Of a DNA stretch of 64,000 bases, positions 12,096-24,168 are shown piece by piece. A program made the position numbers and the translations under genes. Positions within the stretch are counted from its first letter, which is position 1. Each line of letters opens with the position of its first letter. Origin of the DNA: Helichrysum umbraculigerum (Eukaryota > Streptophyta > Magnoliopsida > Asterales > Asteraceae). The stretch is from positions 217,936,250 to 218,000,249 of the forward strand of contig CATIUR010000001.1 of the NCBI GenBank assembly GCA_949592205.1, read 5' to 3'. The notes beneath the pieces are model-generated. The model was given only the letters and a program-made list of their open reading frames with translations, made no database searches and had not been told where the DNA came from.

Positions 12096-12230
12096 GAATA
12101 GAGAGGAAGTAATGAGAAAGGGTGATGTGAAGGTGTATAAATGGAGAGAGGTGAGATGTGGGGTGCATGGGGAGAATGTGAAAGATATTGCATTTTATCG
12201 ATATCGATACTTATTATACTCGTCTTATGG

Positions 12231-12420
12231 GCTGTTTGGCTTAACTTTTAAAAAAATGGCTTAAATCGTAAGAGAACGTCTCAAATTTGGAGCTTTACTT
12301 TTAGCTTTTCATCTCACAAAAATCTTAAAAGCTCTTCGAAACACCTTTAAGAACATTTTAGTTGTATCATAACACAATAAATAAATAAACTCATCGAATA
12401 AGCTCCCAAAACACCCCCTA
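12231..12420. mobile_element. Possible MITE upstream of XTH
   Basis: About 190 bp with inverted ends: GGGCTGTTTGG on the left and (complement) GGGGGTGTTTTGGGAGC on the right, a style common in Harbinger or hAT MITEs. Subterminal AGCTT motifs occur in both orientations. No clear target duplication, so the boundaries are uncertain. Confidence 0.45.
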
Positions 12421-14957
12421 CATGTTATGTTCATAGCATCGCCATTGATTAAAAAACTTTTGACAAAATTTGTTGTCACATTATTATTCCATCGATTCTA
12501 AATATAAATAAATTATGTACCCCAATGAGAAAATTTTTGTAAAGCTTATTTCTAGGGTACACATGAATCACAAAAACCCATTCCCAAATAGCTTAGAAAT
12601 CTTTACATAATCATATAAAACGTTTTGTGCTTCAATAATGATAAAATGTGATTTAAAAGCTTTTTTGCTTAGAAAATTATCAAAGAAGATGCATTTAGAG
12701 AGTAGACAGAACTTAATGTGTGACATGATTTGCATAAGTTGATAAATTTGATTTTAACTTATAATGAAAAAATCAAAAATATTTGCCGGACTTGATATTA
12801 AACTTAGAAATATTCTATTCGTTCAAAGTTGATGATACTGATTTATCTTTGAAACAAATTATATGTGGCGGTTTTGGAGGTGTAAATTTAGACTTAAATG
12901 TATGATTGAGAGATGTAAAAAATTGATAAAATGAGATTAAAACATAGAAAAAATACTTTTAGTTTTATATAACTAGGTTGCGAGTTGGGCCTGAAAATAT
13001 TGCGTATTTGTTAAATCAATTTGGAAATTAACGTATCCTTAAATGAAAATTGGTGAATTTACTAAATGGGCCCGGAGGCCGGGTAAGTAGTCATGAGGAC
13101 AAAAGATTAAAAAGAAGGTACAATAAATGGAATATGATAAATACACCAAACAATTTGATTCAAACACAATTATGCTTAATAGGTTTTCTACTGTGAGTTG
13201 TAACTGTTGTACAGTGTGTTGTAGTAAATACTTTTTGTGTTCTATCTATCAACTCCCACAATAAATAGGTACAAGTGTGAGATGTTATATTATTTTGAAG
13301 TTGATTTATCACACATTTTACTTTGGTGCACGGGTTTTTGTCAATTATTTTTTATTATTTATTATTTATTAAACGAGGATTCATAAAGTGAAATTCATGA
13401 TGTTGAGTTTTTGTTTCATTACTTTTGTTTTGGTACTTTATTCAACAACTTATATATATAACGGTACATATAATAATACACATACAAGAAACTTTATCTA
13501 CCATATATAGTTTCTATAGGTTGGTAAAATAATTTTAGGACATTACCCATTATATTGTATTGTTTCTTGAACATTTCTCAGATCACGCGGATTCACGTAT
13601 CGGGTTTCAACTTTTGTACCATCTTCCATTTTACATGCCCGTTAGAGCATAGGGAGTGGATGGGTCAAACACACAAGTTAAACTAATTACATGGTTATTT
13701 ACCTATAATGGGAAATATAATGTACATTCTGATAAATTAAGGGTTTATATGTTTAATGTTTTCAAAAAGGAAATTTTGTATATATGAATAGAGAGGGGTA
13801 GGGGTAGATGTGAATTATTTAATGTGTCTCCTTGACTCAATTGATGTGGATGTGGGCATTCGTGTATGTTCATGGGCACAATTTAAAGTCCACCTCAAGG
13901 AAAGCTAGCAATATCCAATGGTATTATTTTGTCTAGCCTTCAAAGCAACAAACATTTTGATTATACCCACCGGCACCATATTGTGATTCTCCTTTTATTA
14001 TTTTTGCAAATTCCTTATCTATTTTATTTGATTATAAGAACAAGGTTAAAACTGAAAATTGAAAATAATTGGAAGTTGGATAAAAGCAACAAACATTTTG
14101 ATTTATACGCACAATAATTGGAACTTGGAAACTATAATTTGCAAATTCCTTTCTTTGCGATTTTGGTGTTTTTAGGGATGTTTTAAATATGTTATGGATT
14201 CTGACCAATTTTTTTACATATGTATTTTTTGATCTCGGGATGGTCAAGTTTACATATGATCTCGAGATAAGAAGTTCGGTTTCTCTCTTTTGGCCGGCTT
14301 CATCAAGTTTACATATGTATTTTTTGATATCGAGATGGCCAAGTTTGCAAGTCTCCCGTGAGTTTGTAGGTTTCTGAGGAGTTTGTAGTGGTGCGCGGAT
14401 ATGAATAGGGGTGTGAAGATTGGAGGAGAAACTAGAAAATGAAAAATGAACGCTCAAATGTTGTATGTGGTACCTTTTAACGTTAAACATTTAAAATACA
14501 AAAAAAAATATATATTACACACAATGTAAGTGACTTCAGTTTGTTACATACAACAAAATCTGACACATAATTCATTACATCTTGAAGCTGTTAACCTGAT
14601 ATGATTGGAATTAGGAAGGTCCTTAACTATGGAATAGAATGTAAGGAAATTCAAGATATCTTGTTGTACGTGATATCAAAATAAAAAATAATAATAATAA
14701 TAAACAAAGTATATTATCGTAAAGGAAAATATGGATCATGGCGGTGTAGGTTGTACTTATAAACATTTATGGTTGATATGATACTTATATAAATATATAA
14801 TTGTTATGAATTATATTAGTACATGTTATTTTCATGAAAGGTTGATTTGAAATGTGTGACAACTAAATATTTATTTTTGTCGTATTTCAAATGTTTTCGT
14901 AATAAACTATTTGGCATTTAATTATTATTTGATTGAAAATGACATCTATACTATTAA
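12421..14957. other. Intergenic, largely unrecognised
   Basis: AT-rich non-coding sequence between the XTH gene and the 14958 MITE. It includes a direct repeat around GCAACAAACATTTTGAT at about 13945 and 14086, and the duplication at 14216-14345. A 152-codon minus-strand frame at 14032-14490 has no family features. Confidence 0.4.
14216..14345. repeat. Imperfect direct duplication
   Basis: ACATATGTATTTTTTGAT followed by TCGAGATGG or its variant, then CAAGTTT, occurs at 14216-14251 and again at 14310-14345, a period of about 94 bp with a few mismatches. Confidence 0.7.
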
Positions 14958-15776
14958 GGGTGTGTTTGATAAAAGTAGCTGGTTGCTGGAGCTGGAAGCT
15001 TGTAGCTGGAGCTGGTAGCTGAAAGCTTGTAGCTGGAGCTTATATAAAGAGCTCAAAGCTTGAGCTTATAATTATTTTTGTAAGTGTTTAGTAAAGTAGC
15101 TGGAGCTGGAGCTTATAGATGTAAAATGACATTAAAAGACACAAAAAGATAAATCCAACATTTAAATAAAGGGTATTTATGTAAATTCAATAGGGTTTTT
15201 TTGCCGAAAAAAGAGTCAATAATTCTCATTTTTGTGTTTTGGGGTATCAAATATTTCTAACTTTTTTAAAATGAACAACTTATTTAAAAATTATGATTAA
15301 AGGGTATCGATACCAAATTAATCGACCGTTCTTTGCCGAAAAATGAGTCAATAATTCTCGTTTTTCCCAAAGAAGCATTTAACCATTCTCCGATCTATGT
15401 CATATTAACCGATTCACCGACATTAGCGTGTTTTCGGATATCAAATATTCCGAACTTTTTAGCCTTATACCCTTTAATCTTAATTTTCAAATAAATTGTT
15501 CATTTTAAAAAGTTAGGAATATTTGATACCCCAAAACACAAAAATGAGAATTATCGACTCCTTTTTCGACAAAAAACCCAATTCAATACTCATAAGCTCT
15601 AGAATTTTCAATAAGCTACTTCAAGTAGCTTATCATTATAGAGCTTATTTTTTCAATAAACTCCCAATAAGCTTCTATGTTTTTGTGTTCCAAACAAAGC
15701 TTGTAGCTTAAGCTTGTGAAAAAAAATAAGCTTAAGCTACTATAAGCTCTCATAAGCTGGTCATCCATACACACCC
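14958..15776. mobile_element. PIF/Harbinger-type hairpin MITE
   Basis: An 819-bp element with ends GGGTGTGT and ACACACCC and a TAA target duplication (14955-14957, 15777-15779), which is the Harbinger/Tourist pattern. Subterminal regions repeat AGCTGGAGCT and AAGCTTA. Internally, about 15168-15300 and 15470-15590 are long near-perfect inverted copies (anchor GAGTCAATAATTCTCATTTT and complement), so a transcript would fold into a hairpin of several hundred base pairs. No transposase. Confidence 0.85.
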
Positions 15777-15859
15777 TAAATATAAAATATGTTTTACCCA
15801 TATATATAATACATAAATATGTATTTATACTAAATAAAAACATAACACGTATCCTCCCT

Positions 15860-15947
15860 TCTAATATGGAAAAAACACCGTCTAAATACCATATTCAACT
15901 ATCCTAATTCTACTTCTCCACATATTCCTATCAAAGGTCATATCTTT
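15860..15947 (-). mobile_element. 3' end of split RTE-type LINE
   Basis: Read on the minus strand this continues the LINE at 26815-28320 across element H. The joined frame through the TCTTT duplication reads KELILFKDMTFDRNMWR, matching the C-terminal region of plant RTE LINE polyproteins. It demonstrates that H interrupted a LINE reading frame. Confidence 0.75.
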
Positions 15948-17014
15948 TGAAACGCCCCAATTTTTTTTTATGCAAGACTCGTACGTTACGACTCATAAAA
16001 TCATACTTATATATTTCCATATCATCATACTGTTTAAATTATAATTCGTTTACAGTTGGTCCCATATAAAGTCAACCACAACCTTTATCAACTAATATAT
16101 CAACATTTGACTTTACAAAGTCAAATACATACAACGATTACAACTTAACAAATTTCCCTTTTCAATTGACACATGACACTAAATCATATTCTTTTGGGCG
16201 ATTTACACAAATGTCATCATAACGATAATTCAAAAGATAAGAGAAGCTTGTCTAACCACACAGCAAGCTCCAATCCACGCTACCTTCTTGAAACCACATT
16301 TTAACCAATTGGTTCAACCGAACCATCCACCTACAACATAAAACCACTGAAGGGGTAAGCACGTTGCTTAGTGAGCATACGAGCTGTAACACCCGGTCAA
16401 AAAGTCAATTTTCGCACCAGATTTAAACTTTGAATAATTGTATTTCTATAAACAATTATAACCAAGTTACATATTTGTAACTCAAGCGAAATATTTTTAT
16501 TCTTATTTAAAATATTTACGAAAGAGTACGAACAAACTTATAAATCTAAAATATTAAATTTATATTACGATCGGGTACAAAAACACGGGTATTTTGTACT
16601 GCAATTTAGGAGACAGTGTCCCCCACCAAACCAAAAAGCCGATCCATTCCACCCCTTTCCCATTTTCATTTCATTTTCATCATCTTCCTTTCTTCTTCTC
16701 TATCTTTTTCTCTCTAATCTTTCTAACAACAACAACATTATCAACAACAACAACTAAATAATCATCATTTCGGAATCATCAACAACAACACGGTCGCAAC
16801 AGCAACTACATCGTCATCATCATCTTCTCCATCTTCATCATCTCCACTTTCACTTTCAAAGTAAGATTTCTCATTTTCTCTCTATATAAATCGTTTCTTT
16901 CACAAGAAATTGTTTAGATTACTTAGAAATACATGTTAGTAGCTTCCTATAACATCAAAACACCCAAAAATCGAACCAAAACTCGTTTTGAATCTTGAAA
17001 TCGTCGAACAGGTC

Positions 17015-17255
17015 GTGATGTCGCATCTGGCCCAAAAACAGTGCTGCAACATTGTCAATGTAACAGCCAACGTCGCAGTTAATGTCGCAATAAACCCCAA
17101 CGTCGCACAATGCGACGTAAACTCCTATGTCGCAGAATTTAACGGAGTCGCACTTTGCGACACAACACATAATGTCGCATTAAATTGCAAATGTCGCACG
17201 ATGCGACGTAAACCCTTATGTCGCACATAGCGTCGCACCTAATGTCGCAGACCAC
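17015..17255. repeat. CGTCGC/GCGACG palindrome cluster in B
   Basis: A dozen or so short GTCGCA and TGCGAC motifs in both orientations, often as AACGTCGCA..TGCGACGT. It is located about 0.6 kb from the element's 5' end. Equivalent clusters occur in A and D. Open frames over it are artefacts of the repeat. Confidence 0.85.
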
Positions 17256-17384
17256 AGACCCTTAAAAACATATGATTTCACTAAGTATTTTACCACTTGA
17301 TTTTATTACGAATTTGGATTTCGGGTGCGTTTTTATTAAAGCAACATAATAGAAATGAAAATTTTCCAAGCTGACTTGGCAACT

Positions 17385-17450
17385 CGACCCCAACCAGGGG
17401 CTCTGCCCCTTGGACCCCGCTACCAGGGGCGCTGCCCCCGGACCCGCGTA
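17385..17450. repeat. GC-rich GGGGCTCTGCCCC hairpin segment in B
   Basis: CCAGGGGCTCTGCCCCTTGG and CCAGGGGCGCTGCCCCCGG follow each other, each able to form a short GC-rich stem. Counterparts occur at 49605-49685 (A) and 52380-52465 (D). These are the most GC-rich stretches of an otherwise AT-rich region. Confidence 0.8.
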
Positions 17451-18260
17451 CACAATCTCCCACCTTGAACGACAAATGAATATTTACACAACTCGCTTAG
17501 ACAAACTGATTTGTCTCTTACTTATATAACATCACGTGTTTAGGACACTCAAAGGTTACCATTCGGACAACACACGTATCGTAGAATCGCTAACTCCTCA
17601 GGTGAGTTTCATAGCCCCACTCTTTCAACTGTTTTACTGTTTTCGGGGTGAAACACATGCACAACAACTATTTTCGAATTATATTAATAAACTTTTATAA
17701 TTCACACTTACTTATATTACTGTTATGTAATACAAATGCGTAATACTTAGGAATTACACCCATCATATTGTTTTGGAACAATATCAATACTTAACCTAGA
17801 TAGGTTACAAATCATACATTGTTAGATTGTTGGAAACAATTACTAATACATAACTTGACTAGTTACCACTATCAAACGACCATATTGTCGCGGGACAATA
17901 TTATCACATATACTAGAACTGGTTAGTTCTACCTACATGACAACGACTATACTTTTACATGATTAGCTTCCCTTTTAGGAGCTAAAACTGTCGACACACT
18001 CCACGATCATTAGAATGGAAATTGTACTTAAGTGAACATTTTCCCGAGACTCCAATATACTTGCTAGGCTTTAGGCTAGGAGTATACAATAGTATCATAC
18101 GTTAGTATAGATTCCTTATACTATTACAACTTAACCAGGTGACGAGTATCCATATCTAGGTTCAATGTGCTACTTATATCTAAATATTTGTTTATACATA
18201 TTTAGATACAAACAATTATCTTCATGCGTGGCATGATTGTTACATGTGTTTGCTAATTCG

Positions 18261-18263
<3 letters not shown>

Positions 18264-18329
<66 letters not shown>
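18264..18329. repeat. (AT)n microsatellite in B
   Basis: About 33 AT dinucleotides. D has the same tract at the same relative place (53284-53342), so it predates the separation of the two copies. Confidence 0.98.
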
Positions 18330-18332
<3 letters not shown>

Positions 18333-18739
18333 GCTCGTATATCATCTTGAGCACTTGGTGCTATCTTCAATACTACTTACGTATATTAGTATACATACAA
18401 TCATACAAACACAACTCCTCAAGTCGGACTCGTCGTGGTACGGTCGGCTCAATCAATCAAGTCAGGCATGTCGTAGTACTGCTGGCTCAATTACAAACTT
18501 TGCTTGCGAGCAATTCAAAACGATGCCACGGTATTGCAGTGGGCACCATACGATGCAACGGTAAAGTGGGCACAAAACGATGCCACGGTATTGCAGTGGG
18601 CACAAGTACAATACAAATCGATGGATGGGCGGGCTTATGCTCGTGATCCACACACATTCACGGATGGGCGAGCTTATGCTCGTGATCCGCAATAAGTTAA
18701 CGGATCGGTGAGGTTATCAAGCGAGGCCGTTAGCTCAAT

Positions 18740-18960
18740 CATGTCCGGGTTAGTTTACACTAACTGGGTAAACGGACACACAAAACATTTTCAAACATGT
18801 CCGGGTTAGTTTACACTAACTGGGTAAACGGACACACAAAACATTATCAAACATGTCCGGGTTAGCTTACACTAACTGGGTAAACGGGCACATAAAACAT
18901 TTTCAAACATGTCCGGGTTTGCTTACACTAACTGGTCAAACGGACACACTAAACATTTTC
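18740..18960. repeat. Tandem hairpin repeats in B
   Basis: Four units of about 55-58 bp beginning CATGTCCGGGTTAG and containing ACTAACTGG and AAACGGACAC. Within each unit GTCCG pairs with CGGAC and TTAGT or TTAGC pairs with its complement, so each can form a stem-loop. Confidence 0.9.
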
Positions 18961-19679
18961 AATCATAGATCTGCGGGTCTACAATTAACTGTTGCTGGAT
19001 GTGTAACATCCTCATTACCGGCCTAGGAGAAATTTGGTAAATTACTTAATTCATTTGATTATTTAATTAAGTTTAGAAATAATTCGTATTATTTGCCTAA
19101 CTGAAATTAATAGGGTAAATGGTCAAACGATTTATTGTGATATATAAATTATTACTTGTTTTAAATAAATTTTAGTTGACGGTATAATAAAATATATTTT
19201 CGCACAAGCGGTTTTTAGGTTCCAGACAATAGGTTTAGAGCGGGTATAATTTGGTATCAACTTATACCCACCCTTAGTTGGTGGATCAGCCTATTTGCTT
19301 TCTCTTCCCCAATTTACTCTAACTCCCCACACACACAAGAATATGAACTAAGAAATCAAAGAGAAAACATGGAACAATAGATTAAAGCTTGGATTCGTGG
19401 TTATCACTTATCAACATCATCATCTACCTAGTTGCTACCTCGATTGTAAGTTCAAGTTACTTTGAATATATGTATGTATATGTTAGGGTTTGATGAAATT
19501 GAGTGAAATGAGTAGAAATGTGTAGATTTGATGATTGATGAGATTATTGTTGTTAGAACTTGATATATGATGATGCTTTAAGTTGTTTTCATGTATAAAT
19601 CATGTAGTGTGTCTTTAAATTGGTGATTTGGGATTTTGGTTCGGATCAGGCTGTGATAAGGAACTGTGTACGTGGGTTT

Positions 19680-19895
19680 CGTCTTCATAGCCGATCGGTT
19701 ATGAAGAAGCCGATCGGTTAAGGCTATTAAGCTGATCGGCTTAATGTAGCCGAACGGCTATGTTAGTTCAAAATCATCACAGAACTCAACCACTTGAACC
19801 GAAGCTTGAAATTAACTAATAAAGCAGATCGGCTATGGTATAGCCGATCGGTTGGGCTTAGCCGAACGGCTAGGGACCCTTAGCCGATCGGCTTT
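19680..19895. repeat. AGCCGATCGGCT palindrome cluster in C
   Basis: About nine copies of GCCGATCGGT, GCTGATCGGC or GCCGAACGGC within 200 bp, most of them exact or near-exact palindromes. It lies about 0.7 kb from the 5' end of C. Confidence 0.9.
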
Positions 19896-19943
19896 GGGTC
19901 TAAATGTGGACAACAATCAGTTTGTAGTGTCATACTTCGGTGC

Positions 19944-20015
<72 letters not shown>
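19944..20015. repeat. (TA)n(TG)n microsatellite in C
   Basis: A short TA run followed by about 28 GT dinucleotides. Open frames of repeated Cys-Val or Thr-His over it are artefacts. Confidence 0.98.
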
Positions 20016-20017
<2 letters not shown>

Positions 20018-22465
20018 TTGTGCATATATGTACATTTGTGCGCTAAGTAAAACTTGATAGGTGAAAATAAATGTGGAACCTTAAGCTTATTATTAAGTGA
20101 TGTATTTGACACGAATTACATTATTTCAAATGGGTTCCTAATTCGTTAATTGTTTATGTTCCCAGATAAACCGAAGACTCAATAACATAAGAACTTTTAG
20201 TGGAGATTGTGAACGTAAGGGTGAGTAGATCATTGACTCTCATTCTGAATTAGTTGTAACAATCCGGTTACAACGGGTAAACATGGTTTTACAGTTATAT
20301 GTTAAATAAGTACATTTTGCCATGATGATTATGGAATGTGCTATCTTGTCAGGGGTCAATATGATATTGGGTTTGGATACTATTACTTTGGACGACATGA
20401 TGACTTTGTACATGTGTTGTTTATTGAAATCATGTCGTATGTAGTAATGGTACTAAACTATCGGTAAGACCACTGTTTGGCCTTCAGTGGTTATAAGTGT
20501 TACATGGGGAACCACCGCGGCATGAGGGTACCTCAAGGACCACCGATCCTCTTTGATGTATTTGTTGTGATGCCTTGTGGTGATCAATTGCTATGATAGT
20601 TTAAACTGATAGTTGTGATCTATTCACTTAGCTTCGTGCTAATCCCTCTCCTCACTTCTTGCAGATTACTTTTGTTGTGGGTGGGCAAGAAGATAGTTTG
20701 AAGAATGTTTGACTGCCTACTCTGACTATATGACATGTTGTCGTTTCTAAACTTATGTTTTGAATTTAAATAACACCTAACTTAATGTTTGTAATTAATG
20801 TGGTTATGGTATCAACTTATCATGCATACATAGATTGTGTTTTTGGAACTATGTTATACGCAATCTATAATGCATGATTTGTATTAATCGCTTCCGAATA
20901 TATATAAAAAAAAAAAATGTCTATTGAAATCATGTGGTGTTATAGGATGCAATACACTAGATATTCAATCATAGTTCTGCGGAACTACAATTTCTTGTTG
21001 ACATATGACGCGGTCATACAATCACATGGTTTACACTTAGGCATGTATTGCCTCACGTTGATAGATTTATTTAATACCTGATAGGTATCCAGGCACGGAG
21101 TGCCTCAATATTTATGTACTTAGGTACACTACTAAACCACTTAGGTATGAGATACCTCAATAGACGTATATACATTGGTGTTACAATCTTAATACAATAC
21201 ATATCAAAATCGTAGATTTTGAACCACTTTTCGAAACATACAAGGTTTTATACTTTATGTTTTCAACTAACAATCCTATGAACTCACCAACTTTATAGCT
21301 GACTCGTTTTAGCATGTGTTCTCCGGTGCCCAGCAGGATTAGGATTGCTACAAGATTATGCTAGCTCGAGTCGCATATTTTCAAATATCTGGATTTCTCT
21401 GCATAACTTTTGTATTACAAATTATGTATTGAAATTATTTTGCGAACTCACAACTTGTATACATTTTATTTTGCGAAATGTAATAACTATTTTCAAACGT
21501 CTCATTTAGAGTCGTTCATTATGTATCTTATGCTGTGATATTTGATTTGGTAACACCCGACCTGATCGCTTCCGCAACCCGAAATTTGAGGGTGTTACAT
21601 GAGCAATTGTAGAAACTTCTCTGAACATTATGCGGATCCGCGACCAATAGAAATAAGCATCTCAGTACCATATCACGTAGATATGCATACTAAGTCATAA
21701 TAACGTGCAAGCACGTATTCGTAAACAACACTATGCTAACCGCAGTTAGTGCTCTGATCAACACTGAATCTCTACATATGCTCATTCCACGTAATTCCAC
21801 ATAATTCCACATAATTCAACAACTAACAACAATCAACAACAATTCTCAACAACAATTCTCAATAGAAGATACAAGCACTAGATACACGCGTATGAAACAA
21901 GGTAAGAAACAAACGATACACCACACGATTGTATGATCCTCTTGCTCGGAAGCAATCCGGAAACACAAACGATCGAAACAAACATAAGAAACAAGTATAA
22001 TCCACTTGATTGTGCAAACCTCTTGCTCGGAAGCAATCCGGTACATACATAACCATTACCCATTTAACCCCCATATCACTCACCTTTGCTTTTTAATCGA
22101 ATACGCGATAAATCATAATGTCTGTAGGTGTCATTTCTTGAATCACCTATTATATCACATGTAAATGTAACATAACATTTAGTTCCTAATAATCATCTAA
22201 GTTTACTAATCATAATTGTCAATCTATGATTTCCATGAAACTATCAAACTTAACCTTTAAGCCTAACTACATATTTACACTTTTTATAATAACCTCCTTA
22301 AATTTTATTCATTTATTACCTTGATTAATACTCGAACTCATTTCGAAATAATCATTACATTTCACAACCCACTTAAAGCATATTTTATATATATATATTA
22401 ATTTATCCCAAACCTCTGATCACACGAATATATATATATATATATAAAACCAAACTTTTCAAAAC

Positions 22466-24136
22466 TGTCGCACCCCCAAATTTGTTAATTACAGTTTATC
22501 AGATGATTGCGGAAGCATTAGATCGAGCGGGGGCGCCGACGTCAACATTGGACATTCATGCATCAGAGCGTATGATTATTGCTGAACAGTACATAGTTAA
22601 GATGTCATCCTATTTCGTCGTGGGTCTCCTAGTTCCATATGCATGCAGTCTTATATGCGTAGCTAATTCCCTGAAAAACATCGTAAAAAGTCAACAACAA
22701 TGTTGAGTGAATTCACAGGTTTTATAAGTGTAGTTCATTGTACCAAATAGTTTATAAATTGTTGACACAAAAGTCAAATAGTGTTTGTGTTGGAATGTTA
22801 TCCAAATATATGTTTAGTTGGGATGTCCTCCAAAGTATAAGTTTAAAATATGTTTCATGAGTTAGCACCGGTCGTTCTCCGGCGAGTTCACAGTTAGTAC
22901 CGGTCGTTCTCCGGTAAGTTCACAAGTTAGCACCGGTCGTTCTCCTGCGAGTTCACAGTTAGTACCGGTCGTTCTCCGGTAAGTTCACAAGTTAGCACCG
23001 GTCGTTCTCCGGTGAGTTCACAGTTAGTACCGGTCGTTCTCCGGTAAGTTTACAAGTTAGCACCGGTCGTTCTCCGGCGAGTTCACAGTTAGTACCGGTC
23101 GTTTTCCGGTAAGTTCACAAATTAGTTTACACAAATGTAACAGTTTATAGTATGAAAACGCTATTTCATAAATAATAGTTGTATAGTATGAACACAATCA
23201 TAAACAATTTGAATAAAAGCATAAATAGCAAGAGAAGAACCCTCACAATGATGTTTTTGAAGTAGTATGGACAGAAGTGAGATGAGGAAGTCTTGAGCTC
23301 TTGTTTTCTTGAAAAATCTTTGCCAAATGATGAAGTATTGAGTGGTGGTGCTTGGTGGTTATTTGGTGGTTTATGGTGGATGTTCTTGGTGGAAAAAGGC
23401 TGAGATCTTCAGCAAGTTGAGAGAGATTGAGAGAGAGTTTGAGAGAGTGTGGTGAAGTGGAGTGAAAGAGTGAATGGGTTGCATGAATTTCAAATGGAGA
23501 TGTAAGGAATCATCATCATTGTTATTTGCATGTTGTAAGAGTGGTGAGAGTGAGAGGTGGCTGGCCCCACATGGGCCCCATCTGATTTCTTGTGTGATTT
23601 AATTAAATTCCAGACTGTGTTTACGTATTTTGGTCGTTTACTCGTTATTTTCATTACAACGTTAAATCGCCTAACGTTATTTTGAGTCGTTTTAATTCGT
23701 AATATATTTGGGATTATTTTTCATTGAAGTATTGTTAAAATACTTTATTTTGAGTTTTCAGAATATTTATTGAGTTTTGTTTGGTTGCCGAATTCGATTC
23801 GCGCGTTTTTACCGAGTTTGTTACGTTTTAAACAAAACGTTTAGGTTTTTCGTGTATTATTATAATAAAATAATAATATAGGATAAATAATTAATAAAAA
23901 TATATTTAAGTTATTTATAGAAATATTTTCACCAACGTCCGTATTTTTTCGGGTTCGTTCCCAATGTGTTGTACGTAATTATACTAATTACAAAATATGT
24001 AATACTACGCGTATTAACTAGTTGGGCTTTGCTAGACTTACCTCTAAAATTTGTTGTGAATTCACTTAAGTAGGAAATTAGCCTAAAATGCAAATGTTTA
24101 GTGTACTTAATTGTATTCAAAATTGCGGGTGTTACA
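22466..24136. mobile_element. Element E: solo-LTR-like, nested in H
   Basis: A 1,671-bp element starting TGTCGCACCCCC and ending GCGGGTGTTACA, with duplication AAAAC (22461-22465, 24137-24141). Read on the minus strand its beginning shares AATACGGACGTTGGTGA with the beginning of A, so it is probably minus-oriented and a short relative of A. It carries the CACCGGTCGTTCTCCGG array. Non-coding. Confidence 0.82.
22858..23116. repeat. ACCGGTCGTTCTCCGGT tandem array in E
   Basis: Eight units alternating GTTAGCACCGGTCGTTCTCC and GTTAGTACCGGTCGTTCTCC, giving a higher-order period of about 64 bp (four pairs). Each unit contains the near-palindrome ACCGG...CCGGT. Confidence 0.95.
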
Positions 24137-24168
24137 AAAACAGCAGGGAGTACCCGCCGGGGAAGGTA

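Larger units (their letters stand above)
19002..20944 (+). mobile_element. Element C: solo-LTR-like, nested in B
   Basis: A 1,943-bp element, TGTAACATCC...GGTGTTATA, with a perfect duplication GGATG (18997-19001, 20945-20949). Shares TTTAGGTTCCAGACAATAG with F and, in the opposite orientation, the CCACCGATCCTC and TTAGCTTCGTGCTAATCCC segments with F and G. Contains the GATCGG palindrome cluster and a (TA)n(GT)n microsatellite. Non-coding. Confidence 0.88.
16385..21599 (+). mobile_element. Element B: solo-LTR-like, related to D, contains C
   Basis: Starts TGTAACACCCGGTCAAAAAG and ends TTTGAGGGTGTTACA. Flanks CGAGC and TGAGC match at 4 of 5 bases, a slightly decayed target duplication. Without C it is about 3.27 kb and aligns along its whole length with D: CGTCGC block, GGGGC hairpin segment, AT microsatellite, tandem hairpin repeats and a conserved 3' segment around GTGCCCAGCAGGATTAGGAT. 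Non-coding. Confidence 0.8.

Noticed and set aside
12131..12145. TATAAAT as the XTH TATA box
   Set aside because: It reads TATAAAT only on the plus strand, while the gene is on the minus strand, and lies only about 40 bases from the ATG.
14032..14490. 152-codon minus-strand open frame
   Set aside because: Overlaps direct repeats, has no recognisable domain and unremarkable composition; probably chance.
16955..17230. Cys/Val-rich frames on both strands
   Set aside because: Produced by the GTCGCA/TGCGAC repeats of element B; the same explanation applies to 49066-49485 and 51898-52203.
18170..18564. Frames of alternating Ile-Tyr
   Set aside because: Translation of the AT microsatellite; the same holds at 53256-53492, and for the GT tract at 19852-20112.
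22858..23116. CRISPR-like regular array (repeats of about 32 bp)
   Set aside because: There are no unique spacers; units alternate in a simple tandem pattern inside an LTR-like element of a plant genome.
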